Shown in pieces: positions 21,059-31,098 of a DNA stretch of 64,000 nucleotides (positions are counted from its first letter, which is position 1; every line of letters starts with the position of its first letter). The notes beneath the pieces were generated by a model, which saw only the letters and a program-made list of their open reading frames with translations, was not told the origin of the DNA and ran no database searches. Origin of the DNA: a virus; the IMG/VR virus record IMGVR_UViG_3300024327_000003, positions 1-64,000 of that record; one strand, 5' to 3'. The position numbers and the translations under genes were made by a program.

Positions 21059-21453
21059 TGTTTTCTCACGTTAATTTAATCCAAGAAGGCGAATCTGCAC
21101 TGTTTTATAGGTTTTCCCGGGAATTGCACGGTTACATGATAGCCGGCATATTCATTGCTCCGGATCTAGCTTCTAAAATGAATTTTGCTAAGATTTGGAA
21201 ATACTTCGTATCTTCGGTGGTTCAGGCAGACGATATCTATTGCTCTATTCTTTTAGGAACACAGAACTCAATGTTTAGTAATTATTTAGATTATCATGAT
21301 ACAATCAATGGGCTTAAGATATATAAAGTTGATAATTATCTTAAAGAACAATACAGTAGTTATGACATGCAAGCGAAGCGAGCTAAGAAGAGGCGCGATA
21401 TAGTACATATGACAAACCCTAAAAAATCCATTAAAGAGAGTATAAATCCATGA
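21058..21453 (+). CDS. Third gene of the acyl-chain operon, unknown function
   Basis: About 131 residues (an alternative ATG lies three bases earlier). N-terminal two thirds are compact and hydrophobic-aromatic (FYRFSRELHGYMIAGIFIAP, then IWKYFVSSVVQADDIYCSIL), C-terminus strongly basic (AKRAKKRRDIVHM). It overlaps the ketosynthase stop and the portal start, so it is co-translated with both. An acyltransferase that uses the ACP-bound chain is the obvious guess but no GNAT or HlyC motif is visible; a small virion protein is the alternative. Confidence 0.6.
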   Translation: MFSHVNLIQEGESALFYRFSRELHGYMIAGIFIAPDLASKMNFAKIWKYFVSSVVQADDIYCSILLGTQNSMFSNYLDYHDTINGLKIYKVDNYLKEQYSSYDMQAKRAKKRRDIVHMTNPKKSIKESINP

Positions 21454-23531
21454 GTGACGAAGATGTTGGATTTGAAATAGATTTAATAGATACAGATGCG
21501 AGTACTCTAGTGGATTGGGAAAATCCACCTAGTCTTGCAGATCTTAAAGCAGATTTGGAATCCGCTCAAACTGCTCATAGTATTCATACTCTGGAAGTAG
21601 ATAATTGGATAAGAGTACTTGAAGGCAAACAAACTATTAACGCTAAGCGAGGTCGATCTAAATTAGTACCTAAGCTAGCGCGTAAGCAAGCTGAATGGCG
21701 TTACGCAGCATTATCAGAACCCTTCTTGTCTACCGACGACGTATTTAACACTTCCCCTGCTACCTTTGAAGATAAAGAGAAAGCCGAACAAAACGGCATG
21801 GTATTGAATTATCAGCTCAATTGCCGTATGGATAAGATTGGCTTTATAGATAATTATATTAGGACTGCAGTAGATGAAGGTACTGTAATAGTGCGTGTTG
21901 GTTGGGAATTCGAAAAGGGCATACGTACGGTTTACGAAGACGTATTCGAAGATCGATTAATGCAGGACCCTCAAACAGGACAACCTGCCTTGGATCCGTC
22001 TGGTGCGCCGCTATTAGAAAGGGTTAAAACTGGCCAAACAGAATCAGAACAAGAAATAACTATTAAAAACCAACCTGTATTAACAGTCTGCGATTATAAT
22101 AATTTAGTATTAGATCCCACCTGCGAAGGCGACATAGATAAAGCCAGCTTTGCTATTTACAGCTTTGAAACCTCATTATCCGAACTTAAGAAAGACGGTC
22201 GGTATAAGAATTTAGATCAAGTTAATTTCGAGAATGCTTCGGTATTAGCTGAAGCTGATCATAAAGTTAAAACTGACGATACTTCGTTTACTTTTAAAGA
22301 TAAAGCTCGTAGGAAGGTAGTTGCTCGGGAATACTGGGGATTCTGGGATATTGACGATACCGGAGAGGTTAAGCCATTTGTCGCCACCTGGGTAGGGAAG
22401 ACTTTTATTCGATTAGAAGAGAACCCCTTTCCGGATAAGAAATTACCCTTTGTATTAGTTCAGTATTTGCCCCGACGTCGAAATGTCTATGGTGAACCTG
22501 ATTCAGCTCTTATTGAAGATAACCAGAAGATCGTAGGAGCAGTAACGCGAGGAATCATTGATATCATTGGGCGTAGTGCGAGTGGGCAACAGGGCATCCG
22601 AAAGGATGCGCTGGATGTTACCAATGCAAGGAAATTTGAGCGGGGTGAAGATTTTAAATTTAATGCAAATGTGGATCCTAAAGTGGCATTTTACATGGAG
22701 ACATACCCGGAAATTCCTCGTTCTGCCATAGAAGTAATCCAGATGCAGAATAACGATGCAGAGGCTTTAACAGGCGTTAAGGCCTTCACACAAGGTATTT
22801 CTGGCCAGGCCCTGGGAGTTACAGCAACTGGTATTAGATCAGCCTTAGATGCTACTTCCAAGCGGGAATTAGGTATCTTACGCCGGCTGTCCAATGGAAT
22901 GACTCGAATTGGCCGTAAAATCATCTCTATGAATTCAGAATGGTTGGAAGACGAAGAAATCATTCGTATTACCAACGAACAATTAGTAGAGATCGATCGT
23001 AATGATTTAGGCGGTAAATACGATATTAAGCTTAATATTTCAACAGCTGAAGCAGATGAACAAAAAGCCAGCGAATTAGCATTTATGTTACAAACTGTAG
23101 GCAATAATATGCCTATTGAAATGACTCAGATGATTTTGTCAGATATTGCTAAATTGCGTAAAATGCCTGAGTTAGCTAAACAAGTTCAGGAATACCAGCC
23201 TCAACCAGATCCTATAGCCCAGGAAAAAGCTCAATTAGAAGTAGAATTACTACGAGCTCAAATAAGCAATGAGATCGCTAAAGGACGCGAGAATGAAGTA
23301 GATGTGGGTCTCAAGACAGCTAAAACTGCAACTGAAGAAGCTAAAGCACGGCAGATGCATAGCGATTCTGATAACAAAGATCTTGATTTTGTTGAGAAAG
23401 AATCTGGAGTAGCTAACCTTCGAGATCAGGATGCTGCTGAAACAAAACATGCTCAAGATATGGAAGGTAAAGAGCATGATAGATTATCTGCTCTTGACAA
23501 AGAAGCATTCAGTGCGTTAAATAAAGGATAG
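21450..23531 (+). CDS. Portal protein
   Basis: 693 residues, close to the N4 portal (gp59). The N-terminal domain has FHQ/LSTDDVFNTSP-like wing segments, the middle carries 'TVCDYNNLVLDPTCEGDIDKA' spread over two strands, and the C-terminus is a long charged coiled coil (residues ~590-690) that may reach into the head. It lies upstream of scaffold-like and capsid genes, as in N4. Forms the ring at the special vertex and docks the terminase. Assigned by length, order and general pattern. Confidence 0.85.
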   Translation: MSDEDVGFEIDLIDTDASTLVDWENPPSLADLKADLESAQTAHSIHTLEVDNWIRVLEGKQTINAKRGRSKLVPKLARKQAEWRYAALSEPFLSTDDVFNTSPATFEDKEKAEQNGMVLNYQLNCRMDKIGFIDNYIRTAVDEGTVIVRVGWEFEKGIRTVYEDVFEDRLMQDPQTGQPALDPSGAPLLERVKTGQTESEQEITIKNQPVLTVCDYNNLVLDPTCEGDIDKASFAIYSFETSLSELKKDGRYKNLDQVNFENASVLAEADHKVKTDDTSFTFKDKARRKVVAREYWGFWDIDDTGEVKPFVATWVGKTFIRLEENPFPDKKLPFVLVQYLPRRRNVYGEPDSALIEDNQKIVGAVTRGIIDIIGRSASGQQGIRKDALDVTNARKFERGEDFKFNANVDPKVAFYMETYPEIPRSAIEVIQMQNNDAEALTGVKAFTQGISGQALGVTATGIRSALDATSKRELGILRRLSNGMTRIGRKIISMNSEWLEDEEIIRITNEQLVEIDRNDLGGKYDIKLNISTAEADEQKASELAFMLQTVGNNMPIEMTQMILSDIAKLRKMPELAKQVQEYQPQPDPIAQEKAQLEVELLRAQISNEIAKGRENEVDVGLKTAKTATEEAKARQMHSDSDNKDLDFVEKESGVANLRDQDAAETKHAQDMEGKEHDRLSALDKEAFSALNKG

Positions 23532-23571
23532 AGGTTTAATAACTAGTTAATTTAACCATAAGGAAAATACT

Positions 23572-23910
23572 ATGCAGCCCATTGAACAAATTGAAGTTGA
23601 TATCGAGACAGCCGAAAAAGCACAAGCATTACGAGATCAATGTGTTAAATTACTTGATAACGAACATTTTAAAGTAATTATTGAAGAAGAGTATTTTCAA
23701 AAAGAAGCTGCTAGATTAACAATGGCTAAAAGTTCTGATCTTAATGATCAACAAATGCGAAATATTGAAAATATGATGTATGGGGTTGGTTCATTACGTA
23801 ATTTTCTTAGCGCTATTATGATTCGCGGTGCTCAAATGGATCAGTCTCTTAAACAAGACGAAGAAACTCGTGAAGAGATGTTAGCTGAGGAGATTGAAAA
23901 CCATGGCTGA
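23572..23910 (+). CDS. Small helical protein between portal and scaffold
   Basis: 112 residues, almost entirely amphipathic helix with many Glu and Gln. CATAAGGAAAATACT precedes the ATG. Its end overlaps the start of the scaffold-like gene. N4-like phages have a gene of this size here; it may be a minor virion or assembly protein. No motif. Confidence 0.65.
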   Translation: MQPIEQIEVDIETAEKAQALRDQCVKLLDNEHFKVIIEEEYFQKEAARLTMAKSSDLNDQQMRNIENMMYGVGSLRNFLSAIMIRGAQMDQSLKQDEETREEMLAEEIENHG

Positions 23911-25087
23911 AGCTACAGAAACTCCAGGAACTTCTCTAGGAATATCTGACGAAGAGTTTTTAAAACAAGATCATAGTGAGTTTTTGTCTGATCCTGTTAT
24001 TCCGAAAACAGATGAAAAACCTGAAGATAAAGAAATTGAATCATCGGATCAAACCGATGAGGACGATAAAGAAGCATCCTCTGATAAAGAGGATAGTGAA
24101 GCACAGGAGCACACTGAAACTACCGCCGACAAGGAAGAAGTAGCCGACACTAATGAGGATACTCAACAGACGGATGAAACTTCTGAGGATAGTGATGATT
24201 CAGAATCTCTCGATACTGGTAAGAAAGACTCAACTGACACGAAAGGGGATACCCAGGATACAAAAGAGTTTGATTACAAAAGTGCATTTGAAAAGGTAAC
24301 TAGTCCTTTCAAAGCCAATGGCACTAAAATGCAGGTTAAGAATCCTGAAGATATTCAGCGTCTCATGCAAATGGGCGCTAATTATCAGAAGAAGATGGCT
24401 TCACTGAAGCCACATCTTAAGACAATTAAGATGCTTGAGAATAACGATTTACTTGATGAGGCTAAACTTCATCAATTAATCGATATTCATAAAAAAGACC
24501 CTAAAGCAATTGCCAAGCTTATTGAAGAAAGTGGAATAGACCCTTTAGATATCAATACGGATGACCAATCGGAGTATAAGCCGAAAGATTATTCGGTTAG
24601 TGACAAAGAATACAATTTAGATCAAGTACTGGAAGAGATCAAAGATACTGAAACTTTTAGTAGAACGATTGATGTTTTAACTAAAGAATGGGATCAGAAA
24701 AGCAAAAATGTTATTTCAGATAACCCAAACTTTATTACTATTATCAATCAGCATATGGGTAATGGAGTCTTTGATAAAGTTAATTCAGTAATGCAGCAAG
24801 ATAAAGCACTTGGTAAATTAAGAGGTGTTTCTGATGCTGATGCATATGGTCAGATTCTTGAAGATATGCATAAAAAAGGTATTCTTAAGCACACCGATGA
24901 TGATAAATCGTCATCTGAAAAGGTATCGAGCGAATCTGAAGACAAATCACAAGCTAATGCTGAACGTGATAAAAAACGTAAAGCTGCGGCGCTGGGTAAG
25001 CAAAGTACTTCAAAGAAAGAAGCAGCCGTTAAGAATTTTTTAAACTTATCGGATGAAGATTTTTTAAAACAAAATGCTCCCGGATAA
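23903..25087 (+). CDS. Probable scaffolding protein
   Basis: 394 residues from the ATG at 23903. Residues 1-130 are highly acidic, disordered and rich in Asp/Glu/Ser/Thr; the rest is helical and charged, with a basic patch near the C-terminus (ERDKKRKAAALGKQS). This 'acidic, coiled, basic tail' build directly before the capsid gene is typical of scaffolds, in the slot of N4 gp57. A motif EEFLKQ/EDFLKQ occurs near both ends (at the N-terminus and the last ten residues), which might bind capsid. Confidence 0.75.
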   Translation: MAEATETPGTSLGISDEEFLKQDHSEFLSDPVIPKTDEKPEDKEIESSDQTDEDDKEASSDKEDSEAQEHTETTADKEEVADTNEDTQQTDETSEDSDDSESLDTGKKDSTDTKGDTQDTKEFDYKSAFEKVTSPFKANGTKMQVKNPEDIQRLMQMGANYQKKMASLKPHLKTIKMLENNDLLDEAKLHQLIDIHKKDPKAIAKLIEESGIDPLDINTDDQSEYKPKDYSVSDKEYNLDQVLEEIKDTETFSRTIDVLTKEWDQKSKNVISDNPNFITIINQHMGNGVFDKVNSVMQQDKALGKLRGVSDADAYGQILEDMHKKGILKHTDDDKSSSEKVSSESEDKSQANAERDKKRKAAALGKQSTSKKEAAVKNFLNLSDEDFLKQNAPG

Positions 25088-25110
25088 TTTTATAACTCGA
25101 GAGAATTATC

Positions 25111-26409
25111 ATGGCTAACGAAAATGCATATAACAGTCCCACCGCAACCGATGCGGGGACTGCATCAGATATAGGCTTACAGGCCCGTACTGATTATTAC
25201 TATAAAAAAGCGCTTATTGCGGTTCGCGATAAGCAGTGGTTTATGCCCCTGGCTGACGTACGAGCAATGCCGAAGCACATGGGTAAGAAAATCAAGCAGG
25301 ATGTTTATGTTCCTCTGCTTGATGTACTGAATACCGGCGACCAGGGTATCAACGCTGACGGTGTTGTTATTCTTGCTGATGGAGAATGGTCTTCATGGGA
25401 TTCTTCTGGCGTAGTTACCGGTGTTTCAGATGCTTCTGAAGCAGCTGCTTTGGCTGCTGCTGGAGCTGGCGGTACATTCGCTATCAATGACCAGAACTTG
25501 TACGGTTCTTCTAAAGATACCGGTACGATTACTTCTAAAATTCCAGCATTAACTGAGAATGGCGGACGAGTTAACCGTGTTGGTTTCACACGTACGCAAA
25601 TTACTGGTGATCTGTATAAACGTGGTTTCTTCACTGAGTATACTCAGGAATCAATGGACTTCGATTCTGATGCAGAATTGCTGTCTCATATTACTGAGGA
25701 AGCTCTTGTTGGTGCCAATGAGCTGACTGAAGCCGAGCTTCAGGCAGATCTTATTACCAATGCTACAGCAAACGGTACTGCCTATTACATGGGAGGAACA
25801 ACCAAGGTCACAGTTGACGAAGTTGTTACATATACCGATCTGATGAATCTTTCTATTGCTTTGGATAACAATAAGACCCCAAAACAGACGAAGATTATCA
25901 GCGGTTCCCGTTTGATCGATACGAAAACCATTAATGGTGGTCGTGTTATGTATATCGGTTCTGAATTGATCCCGGTTATTAAAGCTATGGTTGATCTACA
26001 TAGTAACCCTGCATTCGTCTCTGTTGAGAAGTATGCTTCGGCCGGTAATATTCTAAATGGTGAGATCGGTACTGTTGATCAGTTCCGTCTGATCGTAGTT
26101 CCGGAAATGCAGTTTGCCGAGTATGGTGGAGCAGCTTCTGCTGATGTTGGCGGTACGGGTGCTTTGACAGATGCAGACATCTATCCAATGCTGGTTGTTG
26201 GTGATGGTGCCTTCACGACTATCGGTTTTCAGACTGATGGTAAATCTGTTAAGTTTGTTATTAATCACAAACCGCCTGGCAAAGATATTGCTGCGCTGAC
26301 TGACCCATATGGTGAAGTAGGGTTCTACTCTATCAAATGGTATTATGGTTTCATGGCCTTGCGCCCTGAACGTCTTGGTATTATTTGGACTGCCCTAACT
26401 GCAGTATAA
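25111..26409 (+). CDS. Major capsid protein (N4 gp56 family)
   Basis: 432 residues. The start (ANENAYNSPTATDAG), the 'WFMPLADVRAMPKHMGKKIK' region and 'MYIGSELIPVIKAMVDLHSN' are features of the N4-gp56-family capsid proteins. G+C at third positions is higher than around it, as expected for the most abundant protein. TCGAGAGAATTATC precedes the ATG, and a strong hairpin follows the stop. Family known; very likely. Confidence 0.93.
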   Translation: MANENAYNSPTATDAGTASDIGLQARTDYYYKKALIAVRDKQWFMPLADVRAMPKHMGKKIKQDVYVPLLDVLNTGDQGINADGVVILADGEWSSWDSSGVVTGVSDASEAAALAAAGAGGTFAINDQNLYGSSKDTGTITSKIPALTENGGRVNRVGFTRTQITGDLYKRGFFTEYTQESMDFDSDAELLSHITEEALVGANELTEAELQADLITNATANGTAYYMGGTTKVTVDEVVTYTDLMNLSIALDNNKTPKQTKIISGSRLIDTKTINGGRVMYIGSELIPVIKAMVDLHSNPAFVSVEKYASAGNILNGEIGTVDQFRLIVVPEMQFAEYGGAASADVGGTGALTDADIYPMLVVGDGAFTTIGFQTDGKSVKFVINHKPPGKDIAALTDPYGEVGFYSIKWYYGFMALRPERLGIIWTALTAV

Positions 26410-26425
26410 ATAATATAAATTGTTT

Positions 26426-26461
26426 CCTCGGGAGCCTTCCAAGCTCCCGGGGAATACTTTT
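26426..26461 (+). terminator. Hairpin terminator after the capsid gene
   Basis: CCTCGGGAGC (26426-26435) pairs with GCTCCCGGGG (26443-26452) with one G-T pair and a 7-base loop, followed by AATACTTTT. GC-rich stem plus T-run 17 bases after the capsid stop marks a partial intrinsic terminator, allowing more capsid than downstream products. Confidence 0.8.
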
Positions 26462-26478
26462 CATAAGGAAAATAAAGC

Positions 26479-27132
26479 ATGAATGATACAACTGGAAAAA
26501 CAGGTGGCGAAATGAAACAAATAGCTGTTAAAGATATGGATGCTGGAGAAATACGTAAAGAACTTGCACAAAATAAAGTTACGTTGCATCACAAAACAGG
26601 CATAGAAAAGCTTATATCGACTCTTATTGCAGTCCGTACTGGCAATTACCAGGCTCCGGCACCTACAGAATCTGCGCCTAAAGCGCCTTCAAGTATTCCT
26701 AAACCGGTACCAGAAAAATTTGTAAAGCCTACTGCAGCTGCATTAGCAGCCAAAAAAGAACATGAAACACTGACTCGGGAACAGCGAGCAATGAAACTCA
26801 CACGAGTTATAGTTACTCCTAATGATCCCAATATGTCTTCGTATCCCGGGCTTATTTTTACAGTGGGTAGTTCTAAAGTAAATAACGGTCGTATGATTAA
26901 GAAATTCGTGCCTTTTAATAAAGAATCAGGTTGGCATGTTCCCCAAATTATTTTAGATACTATTGAAAATGCTGAAATGCAGAAATTTAAAACTGTTAAA
27001 TTGCCAGATGGTAATAAAACTTCACAGGCATATATAACCAAGAAATTTAATGTTCAAGTATTGGACCCGCTTACGAACGAAGAAATGCAGGCTCTTGCTG
27101 CATCTCAGCGAGCTGTTGGAGGGCTTGGTTAA
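26479..27132 (+). CDS. Structural protein with HeH-like N-terminal helices
   Basis: 217 residues. Residues ~12-60 (AVKDMDAGEIRKELAQNKVT, then LHHKTGIEKLISTLIAVR) look like a helix-extension-helix domain that binds nucleic acid or packs in small modules; a Pro/Ala-rich linker follows; the C-terminal 130 residues form a beta domain. It abuts the next gene exactly. Likely an N4-like minor head protein located right after the capsid gene. Confidence 0.7.
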   Translation: MNDTTGKTGGEMKQIAVKDMDAGEIRKELAQNKVTLHHKTGIEKLISTLIAVRTGNYQAPAPTESAPKAPSSIPKPVPEKFVKPTAAALAAKKEHETLTREQRAMKLTRVIVTPNDPNMSSYPGLIFTVGSSKVNNGRMIKKFVPFNKESGWHVPQIILDTIENAEMQKFKTVKLPDGNKTSQAYITKKFNVQVLDPLTNEEMQALAASQRAVGGLG

Positions 27133-27657
27133 ATGGCAGCATTAACTATTACAGACTTAACTGATAATATAGCTACCAGTGCTGCATTTGTCGTAACCGG
27201 TGACGGTGTATTTGACGATATGATGGAAACTGTTAATGCGCATTTTGATGCGCAGTTTCAGTTAAATCGTATTACTAATACTGATTTTGGACAAATATAT
27301 GCAGAAGCAGTAGCTGCTGTATTAGCTCAAGCTGTTGCATATACAATCGGAGTTCAAAAAGGCAATGCTGAAGAAACTTTGTTATTTCAAAAAGAAGTAA
27401 CTGAGTTTGCTCAGACTGGTCAAACAACGTTAGTTGCTCCAACTGCTGGCAGTATTCAAGGAGCCGCTGCTCTATTATCGGTTGAGCAAGCTAAAGGCTT
27501 TCTTTGGAATGCTGATCAGAAATATCTTAAAACTATCCTGGATGCCTGGGCTATTAATATCTCTACATCCGGCGTAGCAGCTACTGGTGTAGATGCCATT
27601 AACGAAGTAGGTGCCGGTAACATTAACACCCAAATATCTAACGCTGAGCCAACTTAA
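27133..27657 (+). CDS. Structural protein of unknown role
   Basis: 174 residues, Ala/Thr/Val-rich and helical, typical of small phage head or tail proteins, with no motif. GGAGGG about nine bases upstream of the ATG supports the start, which follows the previous stop without gap. Its position between the capsid and the large membrane-associated protein suggests a tail-tube or neck component; unproven. Confidence 0.65.
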   Translation: MAALTITDLTDNIATSAAFVVTGDGVFDDMMETVNAHFDAQFQLNRITNTDFGQIYAEAVAAVLAQAVAYTIGVQKGNAEETLLFQKEVTEFAQTGQTTLVAPTAGSIQGAAALLSVEQAKGFLWNADQKYLKTILDAWAINISTSGVAATGVDAINEVGAGNINTQISNAEPT

Positions 27658-27669
27658 TAAGGCTGTGTA

Positions 27670-30429
27670 ATGGGCTTTATATCTAGTATTTTTACAGCCG
27701 TTATTACGATTGTTGTCGCGGTTATAATATTCATTGTTGATGCTGTTGTCGCAATAGTAGAAGCAATTGTTCAATTAATCATGATACTCCTCGGTTGGGA
27801 GCCAGAAGGCCAAACCGTGGAGTATTTTGAAGTACGTAACATCCCACTCTTCGAAGATACTGATAGGCAAAATCCTCTATTAAGCGCAATTCTTTCCAGT
27901 ATTTTAAATAATACAGATCTCTCTACAGGTATTGTTTACTCTCAGACATTTACAAGTCTCAAAGGAGATTTTCGTGACTTCATGGCATTTATTGATGATG
28001 GAGATTATTTTGAATCATTTCCTACAGTAGAATCTTTTATCTTAATCCCAGATTATGATGAAGTAAATGCGGCATTGCTAACTCTTACTGGGGTTACTTG
28101 CACGGCAGAATCAATTCGATTAAATGCGTTAACTTTTATAGATTGGATTAAATATTGGCTTCAAGAAAATAAAGATTATGATGTTGGAGAAAATAGATTA
28201 GGATTAGAATTTACAGAAGATTTTACTGCTCCTGCTACCCCAGCAGCCACTACTAATACTTTTTTACATACGCTAACTATTACAGATGAAGTAGCCACAG
28301 AAGATACAATGCAAGTCAATGCAGAAACCCCTGTTAGTACTTCTCCAATTACGCCTGCAGCCACAGTAGTTGTTAAGACAATTGCATTAACTACAGCAGA
28401 TGAAGCAGCTACTGAAGACGAAATGACTGTAGAATCCCGGTGGCAAGTAGATTTTAGCGAGATTACTTATAACTCCGGTCCTGATGATTACACGATTGAT
28501 GTTTTTAATGATGATGGGGATACGGCTACTCTTGGGTATACAGCACCTGCTATTCCTACTCAATTGCATTATATCGTACTTTACTACAAGAATAGTGACC
28601 CAACTCGACAATACATATTTATATATCAAGTAGGTGAAGGTACATATGTTGATTTAGATACTGTTGAGACTCCTATCGATATTGCCGGCAATACGCTACA
28701 AACAGTACCCGCTATTCCTCTTCGAATCAGCAATTCTAATTACACTACTTTTGGTGCATCCAAAGAAGCAGCGATCGATGATATATGTGACTTAGTTAAT
28801 TTAGATGCAGAAGCTATTCTTGATGAAGTTTTAAATGACCCGGATGCAGATCCTGGAGATATAGATAACGTTTATATTAATTTTGGAATCCGGTTGAGAG
28901 ATACTTCTCAGGTAGGCATAACATATTTATTTAATATGTTTGAGAACTTGTTTCCATCACAGGGTACAACTCAAGCTGATTATGATGCTGCTTCTCCTGG
29001 AGACGATAAACCTCAGAATAATATCATTACGGAAACAGATGACAATAAACTGGTTTTCCAGTGGTCTTATATTACGTTCGAACACACTACTTTAGCAGCA
29101 ATTGATGCTGCCCCGGGTAGCGATGAATACGCAGTATATTATTCAGATGCATCGAAATTCAATGCCTCTAATCTCCTAGTTTCCCCTTACTACATTTCTT
29201 CAGCTAAAACTACGTACAATGTAGGTTTTAAAGCAGGTACATTAACTGAAGTAGCAGATTTCTTAACAGGTAGCGGAACAGTTAATTCAGGTACTGTATC
29301 TGCTGAAGCTACTAATTGGCTACAAGTAACTGAAAGGCTTAGCTATAATAACCCTACTCCTGTATTAAAAGATCCAGATAATACCACCAGTGCTTTATTA
29401 TTTTTAACTCCAGATCAGGTATACGAGAATAACGGATCCGGAGTATTACGATTAGTGAATTCAGCAGCTGAAGAAACTACCGTAGGGCAAGCAATTACCT
29501 ATTACTGCGCTGATGAGGACGGATTAGACGCCTATACTGTTGTCGCACCTATTGCTGCCATGAGAGTAATTGATGGGGACTCAGGCGTGTTCAGGACCGT
29601 TAAATTCAATCTGGGAGATGAGCTGGATTTAATGGCTCCAATGATCCATACTTTTGTTAAAGATCTGCCCAATTTTGCTGTTACCGAAGTATTCTTAGAT
29701 GGAGCTCATGTTTCTATCTATATAGCTCATTATGAAGTTATTCAGCCGGCTAGCATGAGTTTTCTTACGGCATTAGTTCTGCTTATAATTATTATAGTTA
29801 TAATTTATTTTGCTTGGGCAGCAGCTCCAGAATTAATAGCAGGAATTCAAGGAACATTCAGTGCCCTGGTTGCAGGCCAAGTTACGCTACTTCAAGTACT
29901 TCAAGCAGCTATTGTGCCTTTACTGAAGAAATTATTAATCAATTTTGCTGTTCAATTAATTATTACAGAAGTAGCTAAAGAAAATGAAGAATTAGCTCTA
30001 ATATTGTCTGTAGCAGCCATTTGGTATTTTGCTGAAGGCAGTGGTGTAGAGGGACAATTTACCAATATTGACTTTGCTGGATATGCTCTAGATGTCTTAA
30101 ATTCATATAATACTGTGCAGGAAGTAGCAATCCAAGAAGATTATCAAAAGCTCGAAGAAGAGATAAACGAGCATGAGAAGTGGTTTAGAGATCAATTAGA
30201 TGCTCTAGCCGCAATAGACGAAAGCATTGCTGTAGGATATGAGCGTATTAAACGGCCAGAACAAACCGGATCATTAAACCTATTTGCTAGTAGACTTCAA
30301 CATAGCGGAAGGTATATGAGCTCGGAAGCTTATATTGACCTGGCTACGAGTTATAATACTCTTGACCCTTTAATGTATGATTATGATAAGAAAATGTTAA
30401 CTCAGATAACAAATATAGCGCCTATATAA
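27670..30429 (+). CDS. Large virion protein with membrane-active regions
   Basis: 919 residues. Residues 1-45 are very hydrophobic (FTAVITIVVAVIIFIVDAVV, then AIVEAIVQLIM). Residues ~697-790 hold further hydrophobic segments (ALVLLIIIIVIIYFAWAAAP and the LLINFAVQLIITEVA helix). The middle is beta-rich and acidic; the C-terminus is a coiled coil. This build fits an ejected internal or tail-tip protein that makes a channel through the host envelope. Placed among the internal-protein genes before the virion RNA polymerase, as in N4. Confidence 0.75.
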   Translation: MGFISSIFTAVITIVVAVIIFIVDAVVAIVEAIVQLIMILLGWEPEGQTVEYFEVRNIPLFEDTDRQNPLLSAILSSILNNTDLSTGIVYSQTFTSLKGDFRDFMAFIDDGDYFESFPTVESFILIPDYDEVNAALLTLTGVTCTAESIRLNALTFIDWIKYWLQENKDYDVGENRLGLEFTEDFTAPATPAATTNTFLHTLTITDEVATEDTMQVNAETPVSTSPITPAATVVVKTIALTTADEAATEDEMTVESRWQVDFSEITYNSGPDDYTIDVFNDDGDTATLGYTAPAIPTQLHYIVLYYKNSDPTRQYIFIYQVGEGTYVDLDTVETPIDIAGNTLQTVPAIPLRISNSNYTTFGASKEAAIDDICDLVNLDAEAILDEVLNDPDADPGDIDNVYINFGIRLRDTSQVGITYLFNMFENLFPSQGTTQADYDAASPGDDKPQNNIITETDDNKLVFQWSYITFEHTTLAAIDAAPGSDEYAVYYSDASKFNASNLLVSPYYISSAKTTYNVGFKAGTLTEVADFLTGSGTVNSGTVSAEATNWLQVTERLSYNNPTPVLKDPDNTTSALLFLTPDQVYENNGSGVLRLVNSAAEETTVGQAITYYCADEDGLDAYTVVAPIAAMRVIDGDSGVFRTVKFNLGDELDLMAPMIHTFVKDLPNFAVTEVFLDGAHVSIYIAHYEVIQPASMSFLTALVLLIIIIVIIYFAWAAAPELIAGIQGTFSALVAGQVTLLQVLQAAIVPLLKKLLINFAVQLIITEVAKENEELALILSVAAIWYFAEGSGVEGQFTNIDFAGYALDVLNSYNTVQEVAIQEDYQKLEEEINEHEKWFRDQLDALAAIDESIAVGYERIKRPEQTGSLNLFASRLQHSGRYMSSEAYIDLATSYNTLDPLMYDYDKKMLTQITNIAPI

Positions 30430-30488
30430 AAATAGACAATTATGTTAAATACCAGTAAGATACGTTAACTTAATTTTGAGGAAAGAAC

Positions 30489-31085
30489 ATGCCACATACT
30501 GGATACGAAAGCAAATTTCCAAATAACAATAGTCGAAATGGAATAATTGCTCCATACAATGGGCATAATAGAGATCTTGGGCAGTCTGCTTTGCCCTTTC
30601 AAACACCAAATACTGGTCCAGATTTGCAGGAAAAGATAAGAAGACTTAAAGGCTATTCTGTGCCAGGTGATACTCCTAAACTAAGCAGTGTTACTGATCA
30701 GTTTAAGTCATTTAAACTTGGTGATGATTTTCAATTCGGACCAAAAGGGCAAGGCGAACTAGTTAATAGTAATTTTAGTAATAGGGGCAATTTTACTGGT
30801 CTTAGTGATGACAGTTCCTTTTTTAATTTCGATAATCTTGGTTTAGGTCTAAAAGGGTTAGATTTTCTTAAAGATGCCTATGGGCTATCTCTGCAAAAAG
30901 ATCAGCTTGCTCTTAATAAACAAGCGCTCGAAGATAATCGAGCTGTAAATACTTCTAATATAGCAGCCCGGGCAGAAGATCAAAGAGTTCAGAAACGATT
31001 GATCAATAATCAAATTCTTGCAGATAATAACTTTAAATCTATTGGTAAGCGAGCAGGTGGGTATGTGCTCAATGAAACCATTTAA
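30489..31085 (+). CDS. Gly/Asn-rich virion protein
   Basis: 198 residues. The N-terminal 100 residues are Gly/Asn/Pro-rich and unstructured-looking; the second half is helical (SLQKDQLALNKQALEDNRAV). A gap of 59 bases before it carries GAGGAAAGAAC before the ATG. Position suggests a small internal or neck protein in the internal-protein cluster. Family not recognised. Confidence 0.65.
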   Translation: MPHTGYESKFPNNNSRNGIIAPYNGHNRDLGQSALPFQTPNTGPDLQEKIRRLKGYSVPGDTPKLSSVTDQFKSFKLGDDFQFGPKGQGELVNSNFSNRGNFTGLSDDSSFFNFDNLGLGLKGLDFLKDAYGLSLQKDQLALNKQALEDNRAVNTSNIAARAEDQRVQKRLINNQILADNNFKSIGKRAGGYVLNETI

Positions 31086-31098
31086 GTAGAGGCGTATC

